Assembly (NCBI RefSeq): GCF_029892565.1
Contig: NZ_JARXVH010000022.1
Location: 82,729-146,728, forward strand
DNA: 64,000 nucleotides
Direction: 5' to 3'
Source of the DNA: Streptomyces pseudovenezuelae
GTDB taxonomy: Bacteria; Actinomycetota; Actinomycetes; Streptomycetales; Streptomycetaceae
Shown here: piece after piece, positions 8,632 through 17,055 of the stretch
Position numbering within the stretch: the stretch's first letter is position 1
Layout of the letters: every line of letters starts with the position of its first letter
Position numbers and translations under genes: made by a program
Notes under the pieces: model-generated
Told to the model about the DNA's origin: nothing
Databases searched by the model: none
Seen by the model: only the letters and a program-made list of their open reading frames with translations

Positions 8632-9039
8632 TTAGCGCAGGCGCGGGATCTCGATCGCGGGGCACCGGTCCATGACCATCTCCAGGCCGGCCGCGCGGGT
8701 GCGGTCATAGGCGCCCTCGTCGATCACACCGAGCTGGAACCAGACGCCCTTCGCGCCGATGGTGACGGCTTCGCCCGCGACCGCCCCGGCGAGATCGCTG
8801 TTCACGAACACGTCGACGACGTCGACCTCGAACGGGATCTCCTCCAGCGAGGCGTACCCCTTCTCCCCGTGCACGGTCTCCGCCTTCGGGTGCACGGGCA
8901 CGATCCGTTTGCCGAAGCGCTGCAGGACACCGGCGACGCTGTACGCCGCGCGCTGCTGGTTCGACGACAGGCCCACGATCGCCCAGGTGTCGCCGAGGTC
9001 GGTGAGGATCTTGCGGACTGTCGCTGAGTCGCCGTACAC
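8632..9039 (-). CDS. CoA-binding (Rossmann) domain protein, YccU-like
   Basis: 135 residues, one CoA-binding/succinyl-CoA-ligase-like Rossmann domain. The nucleotide-binding loop TWAIVGLSSNQQRAAYSV is near residues 18-35, and the central GKRIVPVHPKAETVHGEKGY and the VWFQLGVIDEGAY helix match the YccU family. Proteins of this family bind CoA or derivatives; their role is not firmly known. The GTG at 9039 is fixed by GGAGG about 8 bases upstream; longer in-frame starts run into the divergent promoter. It is transcribed away from the cupin gene at 9185. Confidence 0.87.
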   Translation of the reverse strand: MYGDSATVRKILTDLGDTWAIVGLSSNQQRAAYSVAGVLQRFGKRIVPVHPKAETVHGEKGYASLEEIPFEVDVVDVFVNSDLAGAVAGEAVTIGAKGVWFQLGVIDEGAYDRTRAAGLEMVMDRCPAIEIPRLR

Positions 9040-9184
9040 GCTCTGCCTCCTCGGGGTTGGTGCGTAACCTGTCGCTTCGCACAACAGCGGGCGGAGCACG
9101 ATGATTCCTCGAATCCATGTGCCGTTCTTGACCATCGGCTTACCATGCGAACGCGTATGTGAACGGCTCTTGGGGGAGGCGCGT

Positions 9185-9892
9185 TTGTCCGGCAGTGCAG
9201 GTGAAGCGGGGTCGGGGCTGCCGCAGGGCGTGCGGCTGTACCGGCTGAGTCCCGACGGCTCCGTCGTCCTCGCCGATCGTGACGGCGCCCGCGAGCTGGG
9301 GCCCGAGCGGGATCTTCTGCGGTTCATCGACGACGGACAGTTCGCCCACTATCTGATCGGGGACGCCGGCACCTCGCCCGAGCGGCCCTCCAACGCCACC
9401 GTCAAACTCGGCATCGTCGGCCCGCGCAGTGCCTTCACCCCGCACGCGCACGGCGGCGAGCACTTCGTCCTCAGCCTCGGCTACGCGGCCTGCGGCCTCT
9501 ACGACAGCGAGCGCGGCCGCGTCACCGAAGTCCCGCTCGTCCCGGGCGAGTTGATCCGTATCCCGGAGATGATGCCGCACTCCTTCGCCAACCGGGACAC
9601 GGCCCCGCTGACCATCCTGGCCGCCAACACCGGCTACGGCATCGACCACGAGGACTACGCGATCACCGCGCCCGAGGCGGAACGCAGGGCCGGAGGGTCG
9701 TCGTACGAGGGCATCGGCTCGGCGGGTGTGCGCACCGCCACCCTCGCCGCCACCGACTACCTCCAACTCGCCGCCGCCCTGCGCGACATCGAGCAGGTCC
9801 AGCAGGCGCGCGGGCCGGGCGTCACCACCGTGCGGGAGCGGCTGGCGGCCCGGCTGCGTCGGCTCGCGCAAGGACTGGAGGGCCGACGGTGA
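9185..9892 (+). CDS. Cupin-domain protein, first gene of the ZnR/Toprim-like operon
   Basis: 235 residues. A single cupin barrel (about 75-175) with metal-ligand motif 1 as PHAHGGEHFVLSLGYAACG (HxH-x3-E) and motif 2 as PEMMPHSFANR (His). The C-terminus (about 195-235) is Arg/Leu-rich and probably helical. TTG start at 9185 is chosen because GGGGGAGG lies 5-6 bases before it. Its TGA overlaps the next gene's GTG (GTGA), indicating translational coupling with the zinc-ribbon membrane protein. The ligand and reaction are unknown; it may be an oxygenase or a sensory cupin. Nothing in it resembles a known sugar isomerase or dioxygenase closely enough to name. Confidence 0.72.
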   Translation: MSGSAGEAGSGLPQGVRLYRLSPDGSVVLADRDGARELGPERDLLRFIDDGQFAHYLIGDAGTSPERPSNATVKLGIVGPRSAFTPHAHGGEHFVLSLGYAACGLYDSERGRVTEVPLVPGELIRIPEMMPHSFANRDTAPLTILAANTGYGIDHEDYAITAPEAERRAGGSSYEGIGSAGVRTATLAATDYLQLAAALRDIEQVQQARGPGVTTVRERLAARLRRLAQGLEGRR

Positions 9893-10968
9893 TCTGTCCG
9901 CACTGCGAGAAGTCCCTGCTGCGCAAGGAGCGTCCCGGCAACGTCTGTAGCAAGTGCGGGCGCCGGTACGCCCTGGACCCCAAGACCAACCCGCTGAAAC
10001 TCAACGACCTGCGGGTCCGCCGGATCGCCCTCGGACTCACCCAGGACGGCCAAGTACCGTGTACTCCGGGCCAGTTGTGGTACGCCCTGTCCCGCAAGTC
10101 GCTGCGGGACAGCGGGGCCGAGATGGGCTGCGCCGTCGCGTTGACCGTCGTCGGCGTCATCGTGGGATTCGTCGGGCTGGGCTCGGAGTCCGGAGCCATC
10201 GCCACGCTCGGCGGACTGTTGCTCCTCGGGGCGATCGGCGACGTGGTCGCACATGTGGCGGGCGTGGGCCGGGGGCGACCGAAACTCGCCCGGGAGGCCT
10301 TCCGCACCGGGCCGTTGGCGGAGTGGAAGAGCGTGTACGGGGCGCTGCCGGACGGGGTGATCGAAGACGGCCGCTATCCGACGCCGATGACGCCGGGTCC
10401 GGCCTCGACGCTGACCAACTCGGGCCGGGCGCCCGCCCCCTTGACCCCGGCGCCGTCGCCCGACGGAATCGTTCTCGTCTGCCCGGACCGGTCCATCGCC
10501 GTCTTCCTCGACGCGGCGGGCCTGACTGCGCGGTACGGCGTCACGCTCGTCGCCGAGGCGTCCGCACTGCCCGCCGCACCCGGCCGGGGGCCCGTACTCG
10601 TGCTTCATGACGCCGACGCCCAGGGCCTGTTGCTCGCCCAGCGCGTCCGCACCGCGCACCCCGCACGCCAGGTCGTCGACCTCGGTCTGCCGCTCGGTGC
10701 CGTGCAGGGGCTCGCGCGCGCGGTGCCCGTGCGGGGCGAGGTGCCGCAGGCGCGGGTCCTGGAACTGCTGGGAGAGAGCGGGGAGTTGAGCCCCGCCCAG
10801 CTGAAGTGGCTGGGCAAGGGGTGGGGGTTCCCGCTCGTCGGGGTGCCGCCGGCGAAGCTGCTGGCCGTCGTCACCCGGGCCGTGGAGAGGGCCGGTACGG
10901 CGGACGATCCGGTGCGGCGGCGGGCCGCCTCCGTCGGTTTCCTGACCTGGCCGGAGGAGGGGAGATGA
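9889..10968 (+). CDS. Zinc-ribbon membrane protein with 5Y-CAP-like and Toprim-like motifs (paralogue 1)
   Basis: 359 residues, not a family I can name. Layout: an N-terminal zinc ribbon with Cys 3, 6, 20, 23 (ICPHCEKSLLRKE then NVCSKCGRRY). A short segment CTPGQLWYALSRKS near 58-71 resembles the QLYY winged-helix motif of the third paralogue. Two hydrophobic segments at about 79-120 are likely membrane helices. A C-terminal alpha/beta region starts with VLVCPDRSIAVFL and contains VLVLHDADAQG (about 237-247), then VGVPPAKLL and the end motif GFLTWPEE. HDADxxG fits a Toprim DxD element, but the Toprim Glu is absent. GTG start overlaps the cupin stop; its own stop overlaps the next start. Function unknown; the topoisomerase VI A/Spo11 link is inference. 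Confidence 0.7.
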   Translation: MICPHCEKSLLRKERPGNVCSKCGRRYALDPKTNPLKLNDLRVRRIALGLTQDGQVPCTPGQLWYALSRKSLRDSGAEMGCAVALTVVGVIVGFVGLGSESGAIATLGGLLLLGAIGDVVAHVAGVGRGRPKLAREAFRTGPLAEWKSVYGALPDGVIEDGRYPTPMTPGPASTLTNSGRAPAPLTPAPSPDGIVLVCPDRSIAVFLDAAGLTARYGVTLVAEASALPAAPGRGPVLVLHDADAQGLLLAQRVRTAHPARQVVDLGLPLGAVQGLARAVPVRGEVPQARVLELLGESGELSPAQLKWLGKGWGFPLVGVPPAKLLAVVTRAVERAGTADDPVRRRAASVGFLTWPEEGR

Positions 10969-12101
10969 TCTGCCCCAACTGCCAGGCCTCCCTGCTGCGC
11001 AAGGAACGTACGGGCAATGTGTGCTCCCGCTGCGGGCGCCCGTACGCCGTCGACCCCAAGGTGTACGGCCCGGGCATGAACGACACGCGCATCCGGCGTA
11101 TCGCCGAGAAGGTCACCGACGGGGGCCGCCGACAGGTCACCGTCACCCAGCTCTGGTACCTCGCCCGGACCGCCAACTCCTCCTGGACGGCGGTCCCGAA
11201 GAGCGGACGACCGCGGTGGGTCGGGCGCACGGTGAAATGGATCCTCGGCATCGGGCTCGTGGTGCTCGGCGTCCTCATCCAGGACGTGCCCTTCGCCGCG
11301 TTCCTCTGGTGGGGGTGCGTGGGCGTGGCCGCCCTCGTGTACGTCGTGGCGAAGGGGGAGGCGTATCGGCCCGAACGCCGGGCCGGTGGATATCTGTCGC
11401 CCGCGCTGCCGGACTTCAGGACGATGGTCTGCGCGCGGTGGGTGCAGACGTACGGGAAGCTGCCGCCCGGAATCGTGGACGACCAGAACCATCGGGAGTC
11501 GCGCGAGAGCACCGACGGCCGACGCAAGGGCGGCGGCCCGCGGCGGGAGCCGGAGTCAGGGACTTTGGTGGTCGAACTGCTCTGCCCGGACAGGGCTGTT
11601 CGCGTCTTTCTCTCGGCCAACGGAATTCCGCGACGGCTGAGCCTGACCCTCGCCGCCGGGCTCTCCGAACTGTCCGGCACCGGACCCGTGGTGGTACTCC
11701 ACGACGCGAGCGCGCGCGGTCTCCAACTGGTCGCCGACGCCCGCGCGATCGAGCCCCGGCGGGTGGTGGTGGACGCGGGACTGCCGGTGCGGTCGGTCGT
11801 CGACAATCGCAAGGTCGTACGGCTCTACGAGGAACCGCCCGCCGGTGTGCTCGGCGAACCGGGGCAACAGCCGGACTGGCTGCGGCAGTTGGCGTGGCGC
11901 GCGCCCCAGGAGGCCGCATGGGTGGCCCATGGCTGGGTCAGTCCCGTCGCCGCGGTGCCGCCCGCGGTGCTGGAGACGGCGGTCGAGCGAGCCGTGCGGG
12001 AGGCCCGCGCCTCTGCGGACAGGAAGCGGCAACAGGCCGCCGCGGTCGGCTTCATGAGCTGGCCGCAGCCTTCGAAACCACCGGTGAGGGACGGGAACTG
12101 A
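10965..12101 (+). CDS. Zinc-ribbon membrane protein with 5Y-CAP-like and Toprim-like motifs (paralogue 2)
   Basis: 378 residues; clear paralogue of the preceding gene. Cys 3, 6, 20, 23 form the same ribbon (ICPNCQASLLRKER), followed by VTVTQLWYLARTAN near 58-72. Two membrane segments lie at about 88-130 (WILGIGLVVLGVLI and FLWWGCVGVAALVYVVA), then a basic linker. A C-terminal domain carries ELLCPDRAVRVFL, VVVLHDASARG (about 243-253), AAVPPAVLETAV and GFMSWPQP. Here the second Asp of the DxD-like element is Ser. The ATG start overlaps the TGA of paralogue 1 (ATGA). The tandem arrangement points to gene duplication with divergence. Function unknown. Confidence 0.7.
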   Translation: MICPNCQASLLRKERTGNVCSRCGRPYAVDPKVYGPGMNDTRIRRIAEKVTDGGRRQVTVTQLWYLARTANSSWTAVPKSGRPRWVGRTVKWILGIGLVVLGVLIQDVPFAAFLWWGCVGVAALVYVVAKGEAYRPERRAGGYLSPALPDFRTMVCARWVQTYGKLPPGIVDDQNHRESRESTDGRRKGGGPRREPESGTLVVELLCPDRAVRVFLSANGIPRRLSLTLAAGLSELSGTGPVVVLHDASARGLQLVADARAIEPRRVVVDAGLPVRSVVDNRKVVRLYEEPPAGVLGEPGQQPDWLRQLAWRAPQEAAWVAHGWVSPVAAVPPAVLETAVERAVREARASADRKRQQAAAVGFMSWPQPSKPPVRDGN

Positions 12102-12102
12102 C

Positions 12103-12990
12103 ATGCCGACGGCCACGAACCCGGTCGGCCGGCTGCTGCTGGAGCGGGCGATCACCCTCGCGGCGCAGCGCGCCGCCGCCCCCGGGAACCTCCGCTTCAC
12201 CGAACGCCAGCTGTACTACGAGACGTGCCGCGTCCTGCGCCCGACACCCGCGCCGGTGCGCCGCATCCCGTACAGCCCGGCCCCGCCGTTGCGGTTGTCC
12301 CGGTTCACCGAGGTGCTGCGCGGCGCGGGGTGGGCCGCGGAGTTGCCGGGACTGCTGCCGGCCCCTGTCCCTGGCGTCCCGACGATCGGCGGGCCGGCCC
12401 GCGAACCCGACCTCTACGACTACGCGCTGCCCCGGCTGCTGATCTGCCAGAACCGTGCCATCGCTCGGATGCTGCTGGCCAACCATGTGCATCTGGAGGC
12501 GGCCTGCCCCGTGTTGAGCGCCGAGGACGATCTGCCGCTGGACTCCCGGCTGGTGGCCGGCCTGGAGCGGGCCGGCGGTGCGACCGTGCACGTCCTGCAC
12601 GACGCGAGCCCTGCCGGGATCGCGTTGCCCGGTCGGGTGCGTGAGGGGTTGGGGTCGGTGTCCGGCCGGGTGCGGGAGGAGTTGGGATCGACGCCTGTCC
12701 GGGTCGTCTCGCTCGGGCTCGTGCCCCGGCACGCCCAGACCCTCCGCCTGGTGGCCGGGCGCAGGCCCCGCCCGCTGCCACCGCTCGGACCGTTGCCGCC
12801 CGGGCTCCGGCCCGCCGAGGTCGACTGGCTCGCCGCGGGTCGGTTCGCCGAGGTCGCCGCGGTGCCGCCGGCCAAGCTCCTGCGCGCCGTGCTGCGGCTC
12901 ACCCGTGGACCCCGGCCGACCCGTCACTCCGTCTGGGGCGAGCTGCGCGGACTGCGCACCGCCGGGTTCATGACCTGGCCCGACGCATGA
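12103..12990 (+). CDS. Soluble paralogue with QLYY winged-helix and Toprim-like motifs (paralogue 3)
   Basis: 295 residues without zinc ribbon or membrane segment. The N-terminus contains LRFTERQLYYETCRVL (about 28-43), which strongly recalls the R-x-x-Y-Y active-site helix of topoisomerase VI A/Spo11 (5Y-CAP). The middle contains LLICQNRAIARMLL (about 111-124), in the position of the Toprim Glu strand but with Gln in place of Glu, then VHVLHDASPAGIAL (about 162-175). The C-terminus has AAVPPAKLLRAV and ends GFMTWPDA, as in the two zinc-ribbon proteins. It starts one base after the previous stop. The motif order supports a distant relation to Toprim nick-joining enzymes, but catalytic acids are incomplete. 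Function unknown. Confidence 0.7.
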   Translation: MPTATNPVGRLLLERAITLAAQRAAAPGNLRFTERQLYYETCRVLRPTPAPVRRIPYSPAPPLRLSRFTEVLRGAGWAAELPGLLPAPVPGVPTIGGPAREPDLYDYALPRLLICQNRAIARMLLANHVHLEAACPVLSAEDDLPLDSRLVAGLERAGGATVHVLHDASPAGIALPGRVREGLGSVSGRVREELGSTPVRVVSLGLVPRHAQTLRLVAGRRPRPLPPLGPLPPGLRPAEVDWLAAGRFAEVAAVPPAKLLRAVLRLTRGPRPTRHSVWGELRGLRTAGFMTWPDA

Positions 12991-13052
12991 TCCGACGCCG
13001 ACCCGAGGACCGTATGCCCTTCCGCCGCAGACCCGAGGACCTACGACGATGA
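12987..13052 (+). CDS. Putative 21-residue micro-ORF with an RRRPED repeat
   Basis: ATG overlaps the TGA of the third paralogue (ATGA), and the ORF's own TGA overlaps the ATG of the following membrane protein (ATGA). The 21 residues contain two copies of RRRPED (from residue 3 and residue 13) and are strongly basic. The double overlap would let ribosomes couple across the gap between the two larger genes. It may be a real small protein, a coupling device, or chance; no ribosome-binding site of its own is seen. Confidence 0.35.
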   Translation: MIRRRPEDRMPFRRRPEDLRR

Positions 13053-13597
13053 TCCGCCCACGCGAAATCGGCTACACGGACGAACTGCTCGCCGACGGCA
13101 GCGTCCACCGCACCTACGAGGACGGACGGCAGGAATGGCGTCGTCGCGGTCCGGCCGGCGAGGTGTTCTGGCGGGACGACCGGGAGAACACCGGCACGGA
13201 CGAACTCCTTGGCGACAAGATCGTCAAGCGGACCCTCGCCGACGGCACGGTGACCTACGGGCGGGACATCGGCTACGGCCGGACGCTCTGGGGACGCGGC
13301 GAGACCCTCATGATCAACCGGACGTCGTTCGGCGGCCGGATGGGAGCGATCCTCGTCGGCCTCGGAGTGGCCGGACTCGCCGTCACCGCCTCCCAGTTGC
13401 CGCCGCTCGCCCTCACCCCGGAGGAGGAAGAGGAACTGCGCCAGCAGGCGGCACAGAGCTCGTCCTCCGGCGGCGACGGTGGCGGCGGAGGGGACGGCGG
13501 GGGTGACGGCGGCGGTGACAGTGGTGACGGCGGCGACTGGGACGGCGGGCACTGGGGCGACGACGGGGGCGGCTGGAGCGACGACGACTTCGGCTGA
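13049..13597 (+). CDS. Membrane protein with Gly/Asp-rich C-terminus
   Basis: 182 residues, no family recognised. The N-terminal 85 residues hold repeated segments of the form TDELLADGSVHRTYEDG / TDELLGDKIVKRTLADG, suggesting a small beta-strand repeat. One membrane helix is at about 95-115 (MGAILVGLGVAGLAVTA). An acidic EEEEEL stretch follows, and the tail from about 135 is Gly/Asp/Trp-rich (GGGDGGGD, GGHWGDDGGG), ending DDDFG. Topology is probably N-terminus in, tail outside. It is coupled to the preceding genes through overlapping ATGA and closes the operon core. Function unknown. Confidence 0.68.
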   Translation: MIRPREIGYTDELLADGSVHRTYEDGRQEWRRRGPAGEVFWRDDRENTGTDELLGDKIVKRTLADGTVTYGRDIGYGRTLWGRGETLMINRTSFGGRMGAILVGLGVAGLAVTASQLPPLALTPEEEEELRQQAAQSSSSGGDGGGGGDGGGDGGGDSGDGGDWDGGHWGDDGGGWSDDDFG

Positions 13598-13681
13598 GCG
13601 AGGGTTTCCGCCGGCGGATGAGAAGGCGCGTACCCGGCGACAGGAAGCCGGGGTACGCGGCAACAGGAAAGGACACTCCGA

Positions 13682-15457
13682 ATGACGCGTTTTTGCGTCA
13701 GTCTCGCGTCGGACACCGCGCCCACCGACGGTCGGCCCGGAGCCGCCGACGCGCACCTCGCTGCCATGGGCGCCTCCGCGGTCGCCCCCGGGATGGCCCT
13801 CGTGCGGGACGAACCCGGCCACGCCCAGGGGCCGTTCGAGGCGTACGGGACGCGGGCCGTCGGAGAGGTCACCCTGCACAACCGCGCCGACCTCCTGGCC
13901 GCCCTCGCGGCCGACGGCGCCCCCGCCCCACCGGGCACCGGTGACGGCGAACTGCTCCTGCGCTGCTGGGCGCGGCTCGGCGAACAGGGCGTCGCGCTCG
14001 CCGAAGGCATGTTCGCGCTGGCCGTCCTCGACGGCCACGACCTCGTCCTGATCCGCGACCACGTCGGCGCCCGCACCCTCTTCTACGCCCGTGCCGCAGA
14101 CGCCTGGGCGGCCTCGACCTCCCTGCGCGCACTACGCCGTTGGCCCGCGCTGGGCACCCGCATGAACCTGTCCGCCGTACGTTCCTTCCTCACCTTCGCC
14201 TATCTGCCGGGCGACGAGACGCTGTTGGAGGGCGTACGCGAGGTGCTGCCCGGCCGGGTGCTGCGGCTGGCGGCCGACGGGACGGCGACCGAGGCGGTCT
14301 ACTGGGAACCCCAAGAGGCGCTCCCGGAGCAGGAGATGGGCGGGGCCGGGGACGACCACGTCCTCATCCTGCGCGCACTCCTCGAAGAGGCCACCGCGCG
14401 GCGGCTGCCCGAGGCCGAGGCGGTCGGTGTCCTGCTGTCCGGCGGGATCGACAGTTCGCTCGTCACCGCGCTCGCCGCGAAGCTGCACAGCCACCCCGTG
14501 CACACGTACTCCATCAGCTTCGGCGACGAACTCCCCAACGAACTCGGCTACTCGGGCCTGGTCGCCACCCACTGCCACACCCGGCACCGAGTGTTGACGG
14601 TCTCCGGTACGGCGGTCGCTGCGCGCCTTGCCGACACGGCCGCCCTGCTCGACAGCCCCGTCGGCGACCCCCTGACCGTGCCGAACCTGCTGCTCGCCGA
14701 GGCGGTCGCGGGCGACGGGCTGCGGACCGTGCTCAACGGGGAGGGCGGAGACCCGGTGTTCGGCGGGCCGAAGAACCTCCCGATGCTGGTCCAGGAGATG
14801 CACGCGGGGGCGCCGGGAGCGCACGGTTCGCCCTGGTACGAGGACCGGGCCACCGCCTATCTGCGGTCCTACCGCAAGTGCTGGACCGACCTCCCGGACC
14901 TGCTGACCGCCGACGCGCTGTCCGCCCTGGAGTCCGCGCCGGCCCCGCAACGCTTCGTCGAGCCCTACCTCACCGGCCCCGACCGCATGACCCACCTCCT
15001 CAACCAACTCCTCCACTGCAACCTCCGCACCAAGGGCGCCCACCACATCCTCACCAAGGTCGAACGGCTCACCGCCTCCCAAGGGCTCCAGGGCCGCGCC
15101 CCGCTCTTCGACCGACGAGTGATCGACCACGCCTTCGCGACCCCGCCCACGCTCAAACTCCGGGGCACGAGCGAGAAGTGGGTGCTGAAGGAAGCCGTAC
15201 GGGACTTGCTGCCGGCCACCGTCGTGGACCGGCCGAAGAGCGGAATGCGGGTTCCGGTGCAGCAGTGGTTGAGCGGTCCGCTGCGGGAGTTGGGCGGTGA
15301 TCTGCTGCTCGGCCGGGCCGCGCGGCAAAGGGGGTTGTTCCGGCCCGAGACCGTACGGACCTGGCTGCGCGGCGAGGGCGCGTTGCTGCCCCGGCAGGGC
15401 GGGAAGCTGTGGCTGGTGCTCACGCTGGAGCTGTGGTTGCGGGCGTACGACCTGTGA
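13682..15457 (+). CDS. Asparagine-synthase-like protein lacking the glutaminase Cys
   Basis: 591 residues with the class-B asparagine synthetase layout: an N-terminal Ntn-type glutaminase-like domain (1-200) and a C-terminal AsnB ATP-pyrophosphatase domain. The PP-loop LLSGGIDSSLVTALAA is near 250-265, and NGEGGDPVFGG follows in the synthase domain. The protein starts MTRFCVSL; active AsnB enzymes need Cys directly after Met, so the amidotransferase half is probably inactive. That fits family members that use ammonia, or beta-lactam-synthetase-like enzymes that form amides without glutamine. GGAAAGGA lies before the ATG. It follows the unknown operon by 85 bp and precedes an aldehyde dehydrogenase; all three may be one transcript. 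Substrate unknown. Confidence 0.85.
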   Translation: MTRFCVSLASDTAPTDGRPGAADAHLAAMGASAVAPGMALVRDEPGHAQGPFEAYGTRAVGEVTLHNRADLLAALAADGAPAPPGTGDGELLLRCWARLGEQGVALAEGMFALAVLDGHDLVLIRDHVGARTLFYARAADAWAASTSLRALRRWPALGTRMNLSAVRSFLTFAYLPGDETLLEGVREVLPGRVLRLAADGTATEAVYWEPQEALPEQEMGGAGDDHVLILRALLEEATARRLPEAEAVGVLLSGGIDSSLVTALAAKLHSHPVHTYSISFGDELPNELGYSGLVATHCHTRHRVLTVSGTAVAARLADTAALLDSPVGDPLTVPNLLLAEAVAGDGLRTVLNGEGGDPVFGGPKNLPMLVQEMHAGAPGAHGSPWYEDRATAYLRSYRKCWTDLPDLLTADALSALESAPAPQRFVEPYLTGPDRMTHLLNQLLHCNLRTKGAHHILTKVERLTASQGLQGRAPLFDRRVIDHAFATPPTLKLRGTSEKWVLKEAVRDLLPATVVDRPKSGMRVPVQQWLSGPLRELGGDLLLGRAARQRGLFRPETVRTWLRGEGALLPRQGGKLWLVLTLELWLRAYDL

Positions 15458-15534
15458 ACCGGGTCAACAGGCACGACCGATCCCGTTGTGAACCGAACGG
15501 TTCTTGTGAACAGCACGATGGAGGAAACCGCACT

Positions 15535-16887
15535 GTGAACACCACCCTCATCGACCCCCGCACCGGCCGCGACCGAGGCACCGCCCCCGTCGCCCGCGAG
15601 AGCGAGGTGCGGTCCGCCGTCGGGGCCGCCCGCACCGCGCTGCCCGCCTGGCGTGGCCTGACACCCAAGGAACGGTCCCGTCGGCTGGAGCGGCTGGCCG
15701 CGCTGGTGGAGGAGCACGCCGACGCGTACGTCGCACGGGAGGCCGCCGGGACCGGCAAGCCGGCGAGCGAGACGACGGGTGAGGTGGCGCAGGTCGCCGA
15801 CCTCTTCCGGTTCTACGCCTCCGCCGTCCGCGCCCAGTCGGTACCGGCCGCCGGCCGCCTGGTCGACGGCCACGAGAGCTGGGTCCGCTGGGAACCTCTC
15901 GGGGTCGTAGCGGTCGTAGTGCCCTGGAACTACCCGCTGATGATGGCCGCCTGGCGGTGCGCCCCGGCCCTGGCCGCCGGCAACACGGTGGTCGCCAAGC
16001 CCGCCGAGACGACCCCCGACACGCTCGAACTCCTCGCCGAGCACGCCGCCGAAGCGCTCGGTCCCGGGGTTCTCACCGCCGTCGCGGGCGACCGGCAGAC
16101 CGGCCGGCTGCTGGTCGAGGCGGATGTCGACATGGTCGCGTTCACCGGCAGCGCGGCGGCCGGCGCCGACGTGGCGGCGCGGGCCGGAGGGCGCCGGGTC
16201 AGTCTCGAACTCGGCGGCAACGCCCCCGCGCTCGTCCTGCCCGACGCACCCGACGACACCTGGGCCCAACTCGCCGGCGCCTGCACCTACAACGCCGGGC
16301 AGAGCTGCGCCGCCCCCGCCCGCGTCATCACCCTGCGCGAGAACTACGAGGAGACGGTGGAGCGGTTGGCCGCCGCGGCCCGGGACTGCCTCGCGGGCCG
16401 GGACTTCGGTCCGCTCAACAACCCGGACCAGCTGGCCCGTTACGACGGCATCGTCAAGTCCTCCGCCGCCGGACGAAACCTGGCGGCCGACATCGCCCCC
16501 GGGCCCGGCGAGGACAACGGCTTCTGGCGCCCCACCCGGATCCTGGCCGACCTCCCCGACGACGACCCGGCGGTGGTGGAAGAGGTCTTCGGCCCGCTGC
16601 TCACCGTGCAGTCGGCGGAGAACCTGGACGCGGCGGTGACGCTGGCCAACGGGGTCCTCCAGGCGCTGGCGGCCAGCGTATGGACCCGCGACCTGACGAC
16701 CGGGCTGGACCTCGCCGGCCGACTGAACGCGGGAGAGGCCTGGCTCAACTGCCACCTCGTCCAGACCGCCGAACTCCCGCACGGCGGCCGAGGCGCCTCG
16801 GGCCACGGCACGGACCTGAGCACCCTGGCCCTGCCCGAGTACCAACGCCCCAAGACGATCACCGCCCGCCTGGTACGGGGGAGTTGA
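15535..16887 (+). CDS. Aldehyde dehydrogenase family protein
   Basis: NAD(P)-dependent aldehyde dehydrogenase, 450 residues (family usually 470-500). Landmarks: VVPWNYPLMMAAW (about 125-137), cofactor loop FTGSAAAG (about 202-209), general base Glu in SLELGGNAP (about 222-230), catalytic Cys in GQSCAAPAR (about 257), and EEVFGPLLTV. The C-terminus (HGGRGASGHGTDLS) resembles aminobutyraldehyde/betaine-aldehyde dehydrogenases, so an amino-aldehyde is a plausible substrate. The GTG start is supported by GGAGG 11 bases upstream. It is 77 bp downstream of the asparagine-synthase-like gene, and the pair may act on one nitrogen-containing metabolite. Confidence 0.88.
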   Translation: MNTTLIDPRTGRDRGTAPVARESEVRSAVGAARTALPAWRGLTPKERSRRLERLAALVEEHADAYVAREAAGTGKPASETTGEVAQVADLFRFYASAVRAQSVPAAGRLVDGHESWVRWEPLGVVAVVVPWNYPLMMAAWRCAPALAAGNTVVAKPAETTPDTLELLAEHAAEALGPGVLTAVAGDRQTGRLLVEADVDMVAFTGSAAAGADVAARAGGRRVSLELGGNAPALVLPDAPDDTWAQLAGACTYNAGQSCAAPARVITLRENYEETVERLAAAARDCLAGRDFGPLNNPDQLARYDGIVKSSAAGRNLAADIAPGPGEDNGFWRPTRILADLPDDDPAVVEEVFGPLLTVQSAENLDAAVTLANGVLQALAASVWTRDLTTGLDLAGRLNAGEAWLNCHLVQTAELPHGGRGASGHGTDLSTLALPEYQRPKTITARLVRGS

Positions 16888-16892
16888 CGGCG

Positions 16893-16907
16893 CCGGCTCC
16901 GAGCCGG
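16893..16907 (+). terminator. Short hairpin after the aldehyde dehydrogenase stop
   Basis: CCGGCT-CCG-AGCCGG, a 6-bp perfect stem beginning 5 bases after the stop codon. No U-tract follows. It may end the upstream operon, but it is small for this GC content and could be chance. Confidence 0.3.
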
Positions 16908-17055
16908 GGGCAGTCAGGGCGGCGGGGCGCGACCGATCCCCGCCATCGCCACACGCGCCCGTCTTCCGCTCGCGCACCTGGGGGAATCCACGATCCGTGT
17001 CCGGAAAACGCGCAGGATGCCTGCGCTCGGCCCTCCGCCCGCCTACGCTCGCTGC

